A DNA stretch of 64,000 bases from Brevibacterium sp. 239c (lineage in GTDB: Bacteria > Actinomycetota > Actinomycetes > Actinomycetales > Brevibacteriaceae): contig NZ_FXZH01000010.1 of the NCBI RefSeq assembly GCF_900169365.1, positions 1 to 64,000 on the forward strand, given 5' to 3'. The stretch's first letter is position 1. The number at the start of each line of letters is the position of its first letter. The notes below the pieces were generated by a model. That model was given only the letters and a program-made list of their open reading frames with translations. It was not told the origin of the DNA and did not search any database. The position numbers were made by a program, and so were the translations under genes. Shown piece after piece: positions 35,233 to 42,739 of the stretch.

Positions 35233-36201
35233 ATGGCATCGTCAACGACATCCGAACCATCACCTGATCGGAGTACTGGCGCTCCTTTCGACAACGCGTC
35301 GGTGGCGGCCCGACTGGCAGAACTGCCGGCGCTTGCTGAGGCAAAAGCGCTGACGGTGACCACGTCGAGTGGACAGCTCTCGGGATTCCAGGCGATACCG
35401 GCTCATCCTGATCCGCAGCTCGGCGATGCGCTGCTGCTCCACGGGTGGCCCGAATTCTCCTCGTGCTGGGAGAAAACAGCCGCGCTGCTCCTGGAACAGG
35501 GGATGAGCGTGTTCGCCTATGACCAGCGAGGATACTCTCCTGGAGCGCGTCCCGACTCCGTCGATGAGTACACAATGCCGCACTTGGTCGCGGACCTCGA
35601 TGAGATCTCACGCGCTATGAGGCTTGACCGCTTTCACCTCGTCGGCCACGACTGGGGTGGGATGGTCGCCTGGCATTACGCGGCCAACCATCCGGAGCGT
35701 CTGCTGACGAGCACCGTTGTCTCGACCCCGCACCCGATCGCCCACGCCAAGCAGGTGCAGGCGGACCCGGACCAGTACGAGCGCATGGAATACATGCGTT
35801 CGATCCAGGACCATCCCGACGGAGTTGCACGAGCTCTGCTGCGCAACGACGGCGAGCGTCTCATCGCCCTCTACGACGGTGACGTACCTGATGACATGGC
35901 GGCCTCCTACGCAGCGCGCTTGAGCGAGCCTGGAGCAATGGACTCGGTGCTGAAGTACTACCAGGCGGCGGACGGTCGAGCTCGATTGTCGAGCACCCCA
36001 GTCACCGTGCCCACGACCTTCGTGTGGGGCAGTGAAGATATCGCCTTCCCTCGTGCCACTGCGGACCTGACCGCCGAGTATGTCGAAGGCCCCTACCGAT
36101 TCGTCCCCCTTGAGGGCGCTTCGCATTGGCTGCCCGAGTCTCGCGCGGAAGAGATCGCACGGGCGGTTCTTGAGCGGGTTCGGGAACACCTCGGGGAGTA
36201 G
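35233..36201 (+). CDS. Alpha/beta hydrolase, epoxide-hydrolase-like
   Basis: The 322-residue protein has an oxyanion motif LLHGWPEFSSCW (near 70), the nucleophile elbow LVGHDWGGMVAW with aspartate instead of serine (near 139), a likely acid in WGSEDIAFP and the histidine in GASHWLPE near the C-terminus. HGWP plus an Asp nucleophile points to soluble epoxide hydrolases or haloalkane dehalogenases. TAGGAG precedes the start 8 bp after tetR. It could serve a side branch of the pathway or hydrolyse a related ester or epoxide. The gene is the last of the operon. Confidence 0.83.
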   Translation: MASSTTSEPSPDRSTGAPFDNASVAARLAELPALAEAKALTVTTSSGQLSGFQAIPAHPDPQLGDALLLHGWPEFSSCWEKTAALLLEQGMSVFAYDQRGYSPGARPDSVDEYTMPHLVADLDEISRAMRLDRFHLVGHDWGGMVAWHYAANHPERLLTSTVVSTPHPIAHAKQVQADPDQYERMEYMRSIQDHPDGVARALLRNDGERLIALYDGDVPDDMAASYAARLSEPGAMDSVLKYYQAADGRARLSSTPVTVPTTFVWGSEDIAFPRATADLTAEYVEGPYRFVPLEGASHWLPESRAEEIARAVLERVREHLGE

Positions 36202-36327
36202 CTGTTTGCTGGGGCGGCCGTTCAAGCGGCAGGCAATCCAGGTGCTTGGTGGTAAGAGCGCAGTAGTTACGTCGCCAACCAGTATTGCGCCTACGCGAGT
36301 GGCGACATGTGGAGTCCGGAAATACAA

Positions 36328-36357
36328 TTGGGAATTTCCCAAGTTACGGTCTAGAAT
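36328..36357 (+). promoter_or_regulatory. Promoter with perfect operator palindrome for the Xre-peptidase gene
   Basis: TTGGGAATTTCCCAA (36328-36342) is a perfect 7-1-7 palindrome. Its first six bases act as a -35 hexamer, 18 bp from TAGAAT (36352-36357), a good -10. The ATG follows at 36364, so the transcript would be nearly leaderless. An Xre protein binding here would block the -35 region, giving autorepression. Confidence 0.6.
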
Positions 36358-36363
36358 TGGCCT

Positions 36364-37449
36364 ATGAGTACCATCGGAGACAGGGTCATTGCAGTCATGC
36401 GGAAACGTGGTATGGCTCAAAAGACGCTGGCCGAACATACTCAGATGACACCCGACGCGATGTCGCGAGCGCTTCGTGGGCAGAGAGGTTTTGCCGCAGT
36501 CGAGCTTGCAGACATTGCGCGGGCTCTCGATGAAGATGTGTATTACTTGATCACGGGCGAGCTCGATCCGTCTCAGCTTGCCTTTGCTGCTCGCCACAGA
36601 TTCGACCATGAGACAAAAACACGCTCAGTCGACGGTCTTGAAGAAGACAGAGAAGTCCTGACTAAGATTCAGACTGCCTTCAACCTGGCCGGGGAGCTTA
36701 GCGCAACCCCGAAATTGCCTGCGGATCCAGCGGAGTTCCGGGAGATTCTCGGCCCAGGATTCGTCGAACGATTTGCAGATAAGCTCGAAGTGCTCGGCGT
36801 GGATGTTGTCGTTCTATCGGAGCTGACTACTGCATACTCTTTCACCGTCACCGGCCGAAAGATCATTGCCGTCAATGGTTCAGGCAATTGGTTCAATGAG
36901 AATTGGTCGATCGCCCACGAGCTTGCACATCATGCTCTTGGTCATGAAGACGTTCGTCCTTGTAGCGATAACGTCGATGTGTGTGAAGCGGAGGCTAATA
37001 ACTTTGCCGCTCAATTGCTCCTCCCGGAAGAGTCAATGCGCGCATTCGATTGGCAGTCGACACTGTGCAACGACTTGGCTGACTTTCTATGGGAGTCGGG
37101 AGTGTCAACGGCGACGGTGAAAGCTCGGTTGAACAAGCTTGGCATCGTTCCATCGCATGAGATTTCGACAGCGCTCGAACTCAAGACTCAGGGCGTCCTG
37201 CGGAAGTATTGGGGCAATAGTCGACACGTACAGGGCCCGGACAAAATCACTGACCGAATGGCTCGCGCGAGTGTGCGCTGCTTTCCCACATGGTTGCGAT
37301 CCGCTCACCTGCAGCGGATCGAATCCGGCAAGCTGAACAAGAGCTATCTTGCTTGGATGCTTGGTACTAATGAGGCGGAACTCGAGGTCCCCAACCCAGC
37401 TCCTATGACTCCCATTGAGGGCGATGAGTTGCTATCGCTTCTTAGATAA
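36364..37449 (+). CDS. Xre-HTH / ImmA-IrrE (M78) metallopeptidase
   Basis: The 361-residue protein has an Xre-type helix-turn-helix at about 7-60 (MAQKTLAEHTQMTPDAMSRALRG). An M78 zinc peptidase domain follows, with HELAHHALGH near 184-193 and the third ligand in EAEANNFAAQLLLP. This architecture is that of ImmA/IrrE regulators, which cleave repressors in response to DNA damage or act as antitoxin-like partners. The PIN-type gene starts 11 bp later, suggesting a toxin-antitoxin-like operon. The gene is AT-richer than the surrounding DNA, consistent with transfer. Confidence 0.85.
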   Translation: MSTIGDRVIAVMRKRGMAQKTLAEHTQMTPDAMSRALRGQRGFAAVELADIARALDEDVYYLITGELDPSQLAFAARHRFDHETKTRSVDGLEEDREVLTKIQTAFNLAGELSATPKLPADPAEFREILGPGFVERFADKLEVLGVDVVVLSELTTAYSFTVTGRKIIAVNGSGNWFNENWSIAHELAHHALGHEDVRPCSDNVDVCEAEANNFAAQLLLPEESMRAFDWQSTLCNDLADFLWESGVSTATVKARLNKLGIVPSHEISTALELKTQGVLRKYWGNSRHVQGPDKITDRMARASVRCFPTWLRSAHLQRIESGKLNKSYLAWMLGTNEAELEVPNPAPMTPIEGDELLSLLR

Positions 37450-37460
37450 GGCTGCTGGAT

Positions 37461-38064
37461 GTGGATTTAAAACCCCTGTTCTTCTTCCATGACACCAACG
37501 TCCTCATCAACTTTAGTCTTTGCAATGAGATGGACTGTCTGAAGGAAATCCTGCAGGGTAGAGGCACCTGGACAGCAACTATCCGGCGTGAGTGCGATGG
37601 TCGTGGACCGTCGAATTATGGGCTATCGGATCTTGGCTACGCGGCTGAGCTTGTGCTCGGCGAACCGGTCTTTCCCAGCGACGACGAGCATGTGCAGATT
37701 CGCCGGCTGCGGTGGGAGATGGCATTCGCAGAGGCGCTCGACGTAGATCTCGCTGAACAGAATATGAAGAATGGCGACGACAAGCACCTAGGCGAGGCTG
37801 AAACTATCACCATTATCCAGCGTCGCATGCTCAAGGCGATCTTTGTAACAGATGACTTCAAGGCCAGACCGTTTGCGGAGGGAATCAAGTGTATCGACAC
37901 TTGGTCATTGGTCATTGGTGAGTGTCGGTCTGAGACTCGGAATTTTGAATGAGGAGCGGGTTCGGACGATGCGTGAGAGGCTCATGAGTTTCAATAGGAT
38001 CTCCCGTAATCACCGCAGAGAGATCTTCGACGCGGTGAAATTTGAAGAATGGCTTGCAGGATAG
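37461..38064 (+). pseudogene. PIN-domain nuclease gene with 7-bp-repeat frameshift
   Basis: The GTG-started frame to 37952 gives 163 residues. It shows a PIN-like core: FFHDTNVLINF near 8-18 (first Asp), RRECDG, HLGEAETITI (acidic residues near 112-115) and IFVTDDFKARPF. At 37901-37921 the 7-mer TTGGTCA is present twice, followed by TTGGTGA. Removing one 7-mer restores a frame that runs on for about 52 more residues (SVGLRLGILNEERVRTM...VKFEEWLAG, stop 38062-38064). As it stands the protein ends with 12 unrelated residues (IGECRSETRNFE). It may be inactive, phase-variable, or a sequencing artefact. PIN toxins cleave RNA; the partner is the upstream Xre-M78 protein. Confidence 0.75.
37901..37921 (+). 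repeat. 7-bp tandem repeat causing the PIN frameshift
   Basis: TTGGTCA at 37901-37907 and 37908-37914, then TTGGTGA at 37915-37921. Gain or loss of one unit changes the reading frame at residue 148 of the PIN-type protein. Confidence 0.95.
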
Positions 38065-38115
38065 ATCTACGGTTCGTAGCTCTTCAATGGGAAGATGATT
38101 CACACGACATACATA

Positions 38116-38200
38116 CCGGGCGCCGTCCCTAGGGCTCGCCGGAACTGGCAAGTGAGATGAGACTGGTCATGGACGCCCACCTATGCGGCCGCCTCGGCGA
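38116..38200 (-). pseudogene. AraC-gene remnant, part A
   Basis: The plus-strand sequence closely follows the 3' end of the intact AraC-family gene at 41370-41435 (for example GTGAGATG-GACTGGTC-TGGA). It then jumps to the part corresponding to 41573-41606 (GCGGCCGCCTCGGCGA), an internal loss of about 140 bp. It is a fragment of a second AraC gene lying on the minus strand. Its continuation is found 1.9 kb to the right at about 40088-40137. Confidence 0.6.
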
Positions 38201-38217
38201 CGTTGAACGGTGGAGAG

Positions 38218-39184
38218 ATGAATAAAATGCACGCGGTAGTTCAGAACGAATTCGGCGGGCCGGAAATCCTCACTCTGATCCACGACGCACCGATCCCCGA
38301 CCCCATCCCCACCGAGGTCCAGGTGCGTGTCAGTCATGTGGGAGTCAACCCGGTCGACGGCAAGACTCGTGGCGGAGCTTCAGTAGCAAAGCTCATGGGC
38401 ACATTCCCCATCACCGTCGGATGGGATATCGCCGGCGAGGTCACCGCCCTGGGCAACGGGGTGAATCGTTTCGCTGTCGGTGACCGTGTCTTCGGGATGC
38501 CCCGTTTTCCGTACCCGGCCAACACGTATGCCGAATTCGTGACCTCACCGTCTCGCCACCTTGTGCGCATTCCCGATTCTCTGGATTTCGCGACTGCTGC
38601 GTCGATCCCTCTGCCTGCCACGACGGCATACCAGATCGTGCACGAAGCCGCTGATGTGCGCAGCGGGCAGAGCGTGCTCGTCCTCGGCGGTGGCGGCACC
38701 GTCGGTAACTAAGTCGTGCAGATGGCGAAGAAGCTGGGCGCGACTGTCATCGGTCACGCAACGGGAGAGAAGCTGAAACATCTCGAGTCTCTCGGTGTGG
38801 CCCGGGCGATCGACTATGCGAGCGAGGAATTTGACGACCCCAACCTCGGCGGCGGAGGACTCAGTGATGTCGACATCTTTATTGACCTCAGCGGGGGAGA
38901 GTTCGCTCTCCGCGCAGTTGCACTGACCAAACCCGACGGGATCGTCGTCGGAGCACCCTTGGGGCTGCAACAGGGCCTCGACGCGGCTGCCGCACAGGCA
39001 GGGTGTCCGCTGGACGAACGTCATCGTCGAACCGGACCATGTTGCGCTCGAATACGTGGCTGAGCTCATCGAAAACGGGGAGCTTCATGTGCCTGCTCCG
39101 GCCACGGCCCCGCTCGAGGACGTTGTGCAGGTTCATCGGCAAATGGACGACGGCCACCTATCTAAGACAGTGCTGACTATATGA
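38218..39184 (+). pseudogene. Broken NADPH:quinone oxidoreductase gene (MDR)
   Basis: The gene starts with ATG 38218 after GGTGGAG and reads MNKMHAVVQNEFGGPE, a typical quinone oxidoreductase N-terminus. It has GWDIAGEVTALGNGV and the nucleotide loop VLGGGGTVGN. A TAA at 38710-38712 interrupts the frame inside this loop; VVQMAKKLGATVIGHA continues directly after it. Near 39003 an extra base shifts the frame. The remainder (NVIVEPDHVALEYVAELIENGELHVP...) then reads in another frame to the TGA at 39182-39184. Two lesions in one gene make it a clear pseudogene. Confidence 0.9.
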
Positions 39185-39237
39185 CTGCTTGACGGTCACA
39201 CCTCCACGGTTCGATCGGGCCGTGCCACACGGATCCC

Positions 39238-40056
39238 ATGACGGACGTGAATGCGATGTGTTCGACGGAGAAGATCGAACGCGGTGCCACCGCCGTGCAC
39301 AAGGTGGGTCTGCAAGGGGTGGCGATCGATGCGCTGCCGGCGGAGGCAGGTCCTGCGACTCGGGCAGAGACCCACGCGATGCAGACCCGCTATGCCGAGT
39401 TGGAAGGGCAGCCCACCCGTGGGTGGAAGATCGCGGCGACGAGTCAGGCCGGGCAACGGCATATCAATGTCGAGGGCCCGCTTAGTGGTCGCGTGCTCGC
39501 CGACCGCATCCAAGGAGACGGAGAGGCCGTGTCGCTGAGCGGCAACTCGACGTGCCTGGCTGAGCCGGAGTTCGTGTTCGTCCTCGGTGCCGCGTTCCCT
39601 CCGCGTACAAGCATTTACACCCTCGACGAGGTGATGGAGGCTGTGGCTGTGCTGCACTTCGGCATCGAACTGCCAAGTTCCCGCTTCACCGGTGTCACCA
39701 CAGCCGGTGCACTGCAGATGATCGCCGGCAACGCCTGCGGACACCGATTCGTGCTGGGGCCGGCGACGAAGGAAACCTGGTCCTCGCGGTATCTGACCGA
39801 GGTGTCGATGACCGCCGAGGTCGATGGTCCATCAGGGGCCCAAACCATTGAGGGCGTAGGCAGAAACGTTCTCGGCGACCCAGCCGCAGCACTGACCTGG
39901 CTAATCAATGAGCTCTCCGCTGTCGACATCGGTCTGGCCGCGGGGGACTTCATCACCACAGGTACTTGCACCGAACCCATTCCAATTGAACCGGGTGATT
40001 CTTTGTCTGCGAGGTGTGACGATCTGGGTGTTGTCACCTGCACATTCATAGACTGA
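39238..40056 (+). CDS. 2-keto-4-pentenoate hydratase / fumarylacetoacetate hydrolase-family enzyme
   Basis: The 272-residue protein resembles MhpD-type 2-oxopent-4-enoate hydratases. It has GWKIAATSQAGQRHINVEGPLSGR near 60-83, the metal-binding acidic pattern AEPEFVFVLG (near 102) and GIELPSSRF, then a late GDFITTGTCTEPIPIEPGD where the family has the conserved TTGT(x)PxP loop. Such enzymes hydrate 2-hydroxydienoates from aromatic meta-cleavage or related pathways. It lies 53 bp after the broken oxidoreductase and appears intact, but no meta-cleavage genes are nearby, so it is an orphan. Confidence 0.82.
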   Translation: MTDVNAMCSTEKIERGATAVHKVGLQGVAIDALPAEAGPATRAETHAMQTRYAELEGQPTRGWKIAATSQAGQRHINVEGPLSGRVLADRIQGDGEAVSLSGNSTCLAEPEFVFVLGAAFPPRTSIYTLDEVMEAVAVLHFGIELPSSRFTGVTTAGALQMIAGNACGHRFVLGPATKETWSSRYLTEVSMTAEVDGPSGAQTIEGVGRNVLGDPAAALTWLINELSAVDIGLAAGDFITTGTCTEPIPIEPGDSLSARCDDLGVVTCTFID

Positions 40057-40087
40057 GCTGGGGTGGCGTAGAGCCTCAGGGTGCGAA

Positions 40088-40137
40088 AGGTCTCTTCCAG
40101 AGAGCTATCGAGCAGATGACGCAGCCTGACGGGCAGA
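40088..40137 (-). pseudogene. AraC-gene remnant, part B
   Basis: The minus-strand translation contains RLRHLLDSSLEETF, matching RLRHLLDDRLEETV of the intact AraC gene at 41355-42131. In the intact gene this DNA (about 41608-41660) is directly adjacent to the sequence of remnant A, so parts A and B bracket an insertion of about 1.9 kb. Confidence 0.6.
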
Positions 40138-40179
40138 ACGAAGACGGGCCGTGTCATACCCACCTGTCATGCTGATGCC

Positions 40180-40335
40180 ATGTCTGAAGCGCAGCCATTT
40201 CAGAGAAATGTCGCCCAATCCGAACTCGATGAACTCAACGACCGTTTGGCCCGGACTCGGTGGACGTACCAGCTCCCCGGCATCGGTTGGTCGCATGGGG
40301 CCAACGGCGATTATCTGAGAGACAGCGTCGGTGGC
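40180..40335 (+). pseudogene. N-terminal fragment of an epoxide hydrolase
   Basis: ATG 40180 begins a frame of about 50 codons with the epoxide hydrolase N-terminal domain pattern FQRNVAQSELDELNDRLARTRW followed by GIGWSHGANGDYLRD. The catalytic alpha/beta-hydrolase domain is absent. From about 40335 the sequence changes abruptly to AT-richer DNA leading to the PanA antitoxin gene, which happens to be in the same frame. The fragment is probably the stump left when the toxin-antitoxin cassette arrived. Confidence 0.75.
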
Positions 40336-40386
40336 CAGAGCGTTTGCTTCGCTTCAGTTTGCTCCTCGCGTAGTATAGAGATAACT

Positions 40387-40400
40387 AACAAAATCTTGTT
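40387..40400. promoter_or_regulatory. Small inverted repeat before the PanA/Doc operon
   Basis: AACAA-AATC-TTGTT is a perfect 5-4-5 inverted repeat lying 17 bp before the PanA start and just after a TAGTATAGAG stretch that could hold the -10 box. It is a candidate site for autoregulation. Confidence 0.35.
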
Positions 40401-40416
40401 CGAGGTGGTGGGCGCA

Positions 40417-40953
40417 ATGACAACTTCAGTGGATGTGCTGCAGTACATCAAGTTTGCGTTGCCCGAGGTTAATGTCACGAAAGCCATGAAGCTGGTCTAC
40501 TACACACAGGCGTGGTCACTGGCATGGACTGGAGAAGATGCTTTCTCCGATCCAGTTGTAGCTTGGCAGTACGGGCCGACCACAGAACTCGCGTACAAGA
40601 ATTTTACCGCCACGGTGCCTCGATCGGACGGCATTTCCGCCGAGCTCAAGCGCGTCGTCGATGCGATTATCGGTTATTACAATCCATTCACGGCTACGCA
40701 GCTCGTGGATCGGACTCATAGCGAGTCACCTTGGAAGAAGACGTTCCACTCTCTTAGTGGGGGGCACGAAGCTGGTAGCGCGATTGCCCCTACGGACATG
40801 AAGAAGGAGTACACGATGCAGGCGCTGAAAGGCGAGGGTCCAACTAGGCCTAGTTTTGATGCCGCCATCATCGATGACGAGAAGTTCGAAAAGCTTCTGA
40901 GCAAGATCCGCACCGAGCGGAGAGAAGCTTTGGACCTCCTCGCATCTAGGTGA
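40417..40953 (+). CDS. Panacea-domain (DUF4065/SocA-like) antitoxin
   Basis: From ATG 40417 the 178-residue product begins with MTTSVDVLQYIK and contains VTKAMKLVYYTQAWSLAW...DPVVAWQYGPTTELAYKNF, the Panacea/DUF4065 pattern (K-x-x-K-L-x-Y-Y-x-x-x, W-x-x-G-P). Panacea proteins neutralise a wide range of unrelated toxins. The toxin gene for a Fic/Doc protein starts within the last codons (GTGA overlap). The frame is open upstream into the epoxide hydrolase fragment, but the domain boundary and the change in base composition favour this start. Confidence 0.85.
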   Translation: MTTSVDVLQYIKFALPEVNVTKAMKLVYYTQAWSLAWTGEDAFSDPVVAWQYGPTTELAYKNFTATVPRSDGISAELKRVVDAIIGYYNPFTATQLVDRTHSESPWKKTFHSLSGGHEAGSAIAPTDMKKEYTMQALKGEGPTRPSFDAAIIDDEKFEKLLSKIRTERREALDLLASR

Positions 40954-41318
40954 TCGAGTACTTAAGCGTGGATCTTGTTATCAAGATCCACGACAGAGAA
41001 TCCTCGGCTCCTCTACTTGAATACGGCAAGCTCGAGTCGGCGGTCCTCTCGCCACAGGCCGATTATTTCGGCCAAGTGCCGTACCCGACTCTGTTTGAGA
41101 AGGCAGCTGTCCTCTTATCTCATATCGCCAACGCTCATGCCTTTCTCGACGGGAACAAGCGCTGTGCGTGGGCCTCATGCGAGCTATTCCTCTTGGCAAA
41201 CGGCGTGGAACTCGACCTCGAAACACAATCACTTGTTGCCTTCATCGAGGACGAAGTTGTCGACAACAATCTGCCTGTTAAGGAGATAGCGGTCTGGCTC
41301 AGTCAACGCCAGGCTTGA
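40950..41318 (+). CDS. doc: Doc-family toxin (Fic fold)
   Basis: The 122-residue protein carries the Fic/Doc active-site motif HAFLDGNKRCAW near 67-78 (consensus H-x-F-x-D/N-G-N-K-R) and an N-terminal helix pattern LLEYGKLESAVLSPQADYFGQ typical of Doc. Doc phosphorylates EF-Tu and thereby halts translation. The GTG start overlaps the stop of the Panacea gene, so antitoxin and toxin are coupled. The pair is AT-richer than the flanking genes. Confidence 0.88.
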   Translation: MIEYLSVDLVIKIHDRESSAPLLEYGKLESAVLSPQADYFGQVPYPTLFEKAAVLLSHIANAHAFLDGNKRCAWASCELFLLANGVELDLETQSLVAFIEDEVVDNNLPVKEIAVWLSQRQA

Positions 41319-41354
41319 ACAACTGCTACTTCGCTGGTCGGTCTGCTCTTAGCT

Positions 41355-42131
41355 TCATGCCGCGAAGACGCCCGGTGTCGTTCCCAACGTTCGGCGGAAG
41401 TGCCGGGTGAGATGGGACTGGTCGTGGAAGCCGGACTGGGCGGCCGCCTCAGCGGGGGAGAGCCCGGACAGGAGGAGTCGTCGAGCACGATCCACGCGAC
41501 GGCCCACGACGTACTGGTGTGGAGCAATCCCGTAGGTCTGGGTGAACACCCTGACCAGGTGACTGCGGTGGGCGCCTAAGTCTGCGGCCGCCTCGGCGAT
41601 GGTGACCGTTTCCTCCAGTCGATCATCGAGCAGGTGACGCAGACGACGGGCCAGGGGCTTGTCGGTGGCAGTGTCGACCGGTGACTTCAGGTGCGGCTGT
41701 ACGAGATCGCGCAGAGCAAGGACACTGCACTCGGCGGCGAGGACGTCGGCCGGGTCATTCAACGCGGCATGGATCTGGTCGACGGTCGAGATAGCCTTCG
41801 GATCGAAGAGCGTCGGAGCCTCCGCCGCAGCATCGACGGCTTTGTGAGGCAGCCATTCGGGCTCGAGGTAGAGCACGCGTTTGCGGAACGGAACATCCGG
41901 AGTCGCCGAGCGACCATCATGGGGCACCTGCGGCGGCAGCAGCGTCACCGCCGAGTTCGACGTCTGGTGCTCGTGGCGATCCAAATCGTAGGTCACTGTG
42001 CCCTGATCGACGAGCAGCACCGTCCACGAATCATGAGTGTGGGACGGGTAGGCATGGTGCTCGAACCGGGCGTGGAGTACCTCCTGCACCAGGGGCACAT
42101 CCGGGTGCCACGCGTGGATCACATCAGCCAT
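41355..42131 (-). CDS. AraC-family transcriptional regulator
   Basis: The 258-residue protein has an N-terminal cupin-like arm/ligand domain (ARFEHHAYPSHTHDSWTVLLVDQG, about 18-41) and a C-terminal AraC double helix-turn-helix: TIAEAAADLGAHRSHLVRVFTQTYG and SPAEAAAQSGFHDQSHLTRHFRRTLGTTPG. The start at 42131 (MADVIHAWHPD) was chosen because the longer frame has no conserved sequence before it. It is divergent from the DUF2000 gene, a common arrangement in which AraC controls the partner. A decayed relative lies in pieces at 38116-38200 and 40088-40137. Confidence 0.88.
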   Translation of the reverse strand: MADVIHAWHPDVPLVQEVLHARFEHHAYPSHTHDSWTVLLVDQGTVTYDLDRHEHQTSNSAVTLLPPQVPHDGRSATPDVPFRKRVLYLEPEWLPHKAVDAAAEAPTLFDPKAISTVDQIHAALNDPADVLAAECSVLALRDLVQPHLKSPVDTATDKPLARRLRHLLDDRLEETVTIAEAAADLGAHRSHLVRVFTQTYGIAPHQYVVGRRVDRARRLLLSGLSPAEAAAQSGFHDQSHLTRHFRRTLGTTPGVFAA

Positions 42132-42179
42132 GTCACAAACGTACAAGACCCACCTGTGGAAACCGGTCAGAGTGGGAAC

Positions 42180-42668
42180 ATGCACGAAAACATGAACACA
42201 GCAGAAACCGATGTAAGCACGTCCACCGATACGGTCGGTGCAACCGGCGCCGAGGTGGTGCGATTCGATACGAAGGTCGTCGTGGTTCTCCGCGATAACC
42301 TGCTTCCCTGGCAGGAACTCAACGTCACCGCGTTCCTCATGTCCGGCATCGCCACGAGCCAATCAGGGTTGGTGGGCGAGATCTACCGCGACGGTGACGG
42401 CAACGACTATCTGCCGATGCTGCGCCAACCGGTCCTCGTCATGACGGCAGACGGGGCACTTCTGGCGAAGGCTCGAGAGAAGGCCCTCGGACGGGGGATT
42501 CCTCTGGCGGTCTACACGGAGGAGCTGTTCTCGACCGGACACGATGCGGCCAACCGCGAAGCAGTGGCTTCGGTGGCTGCTGAAGATCTCAACCTGGTAG
42601 GAATCGCTCTGCGTGGTCCGAAGAATGCTGTCGATCGAGTGGTCAAGGGCGCGCGCATGCATGGGTGA
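42180..42668 (+). CDS. DUF2000-family protein
   Basis: The 162-residue protein has the DUF2000 core from about residue 23: VRFDTKVVVVLRDNLLPWQELNVTAFLMSGI and later MLRQPVLVMTAD and AREKALGRGIPLAVYTEELF. The family adopts a peptidyl-tRNA-hydrolase-2-like fold but has no established activity. Two close ATGs (42180 and 42192) are possible; neither has a strong ribosome-binding site. It is divergent from, and presumably regulated by, the AraC protein. Confidence 0.82.
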   Translation: MHENMNTAETDVSTSTDTVGATGAEVVRFDTKVVVVLRDNLLPWQELNVTAFLMSGIATSQSGLVGEIYRDGDGNDYLPMLRQPVLVMTADGALLAKAREKALGRGIPLAVYTEELFSTGHDAANREAVASVAAEDLNLVGIALRGPKNAVDRVVKGARMHG

Positions 42669-42739
42669 GGTGCTGAGCTGACGCTTGTGGTGGTCGTCTC
42701 GATGTACGAGTTGCCCTGACGTCCTGCGGAAGCAAGGAT

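Noticed and set aside
40180-40953. A genuine epoxide hydrolase-Panacea fusion protein
   Set aside because: The hydrolase part is truncated, base composition changes at about 40335, and a complete Panacea domain starts at its own ATG at 40417; kept only as an open alternative.
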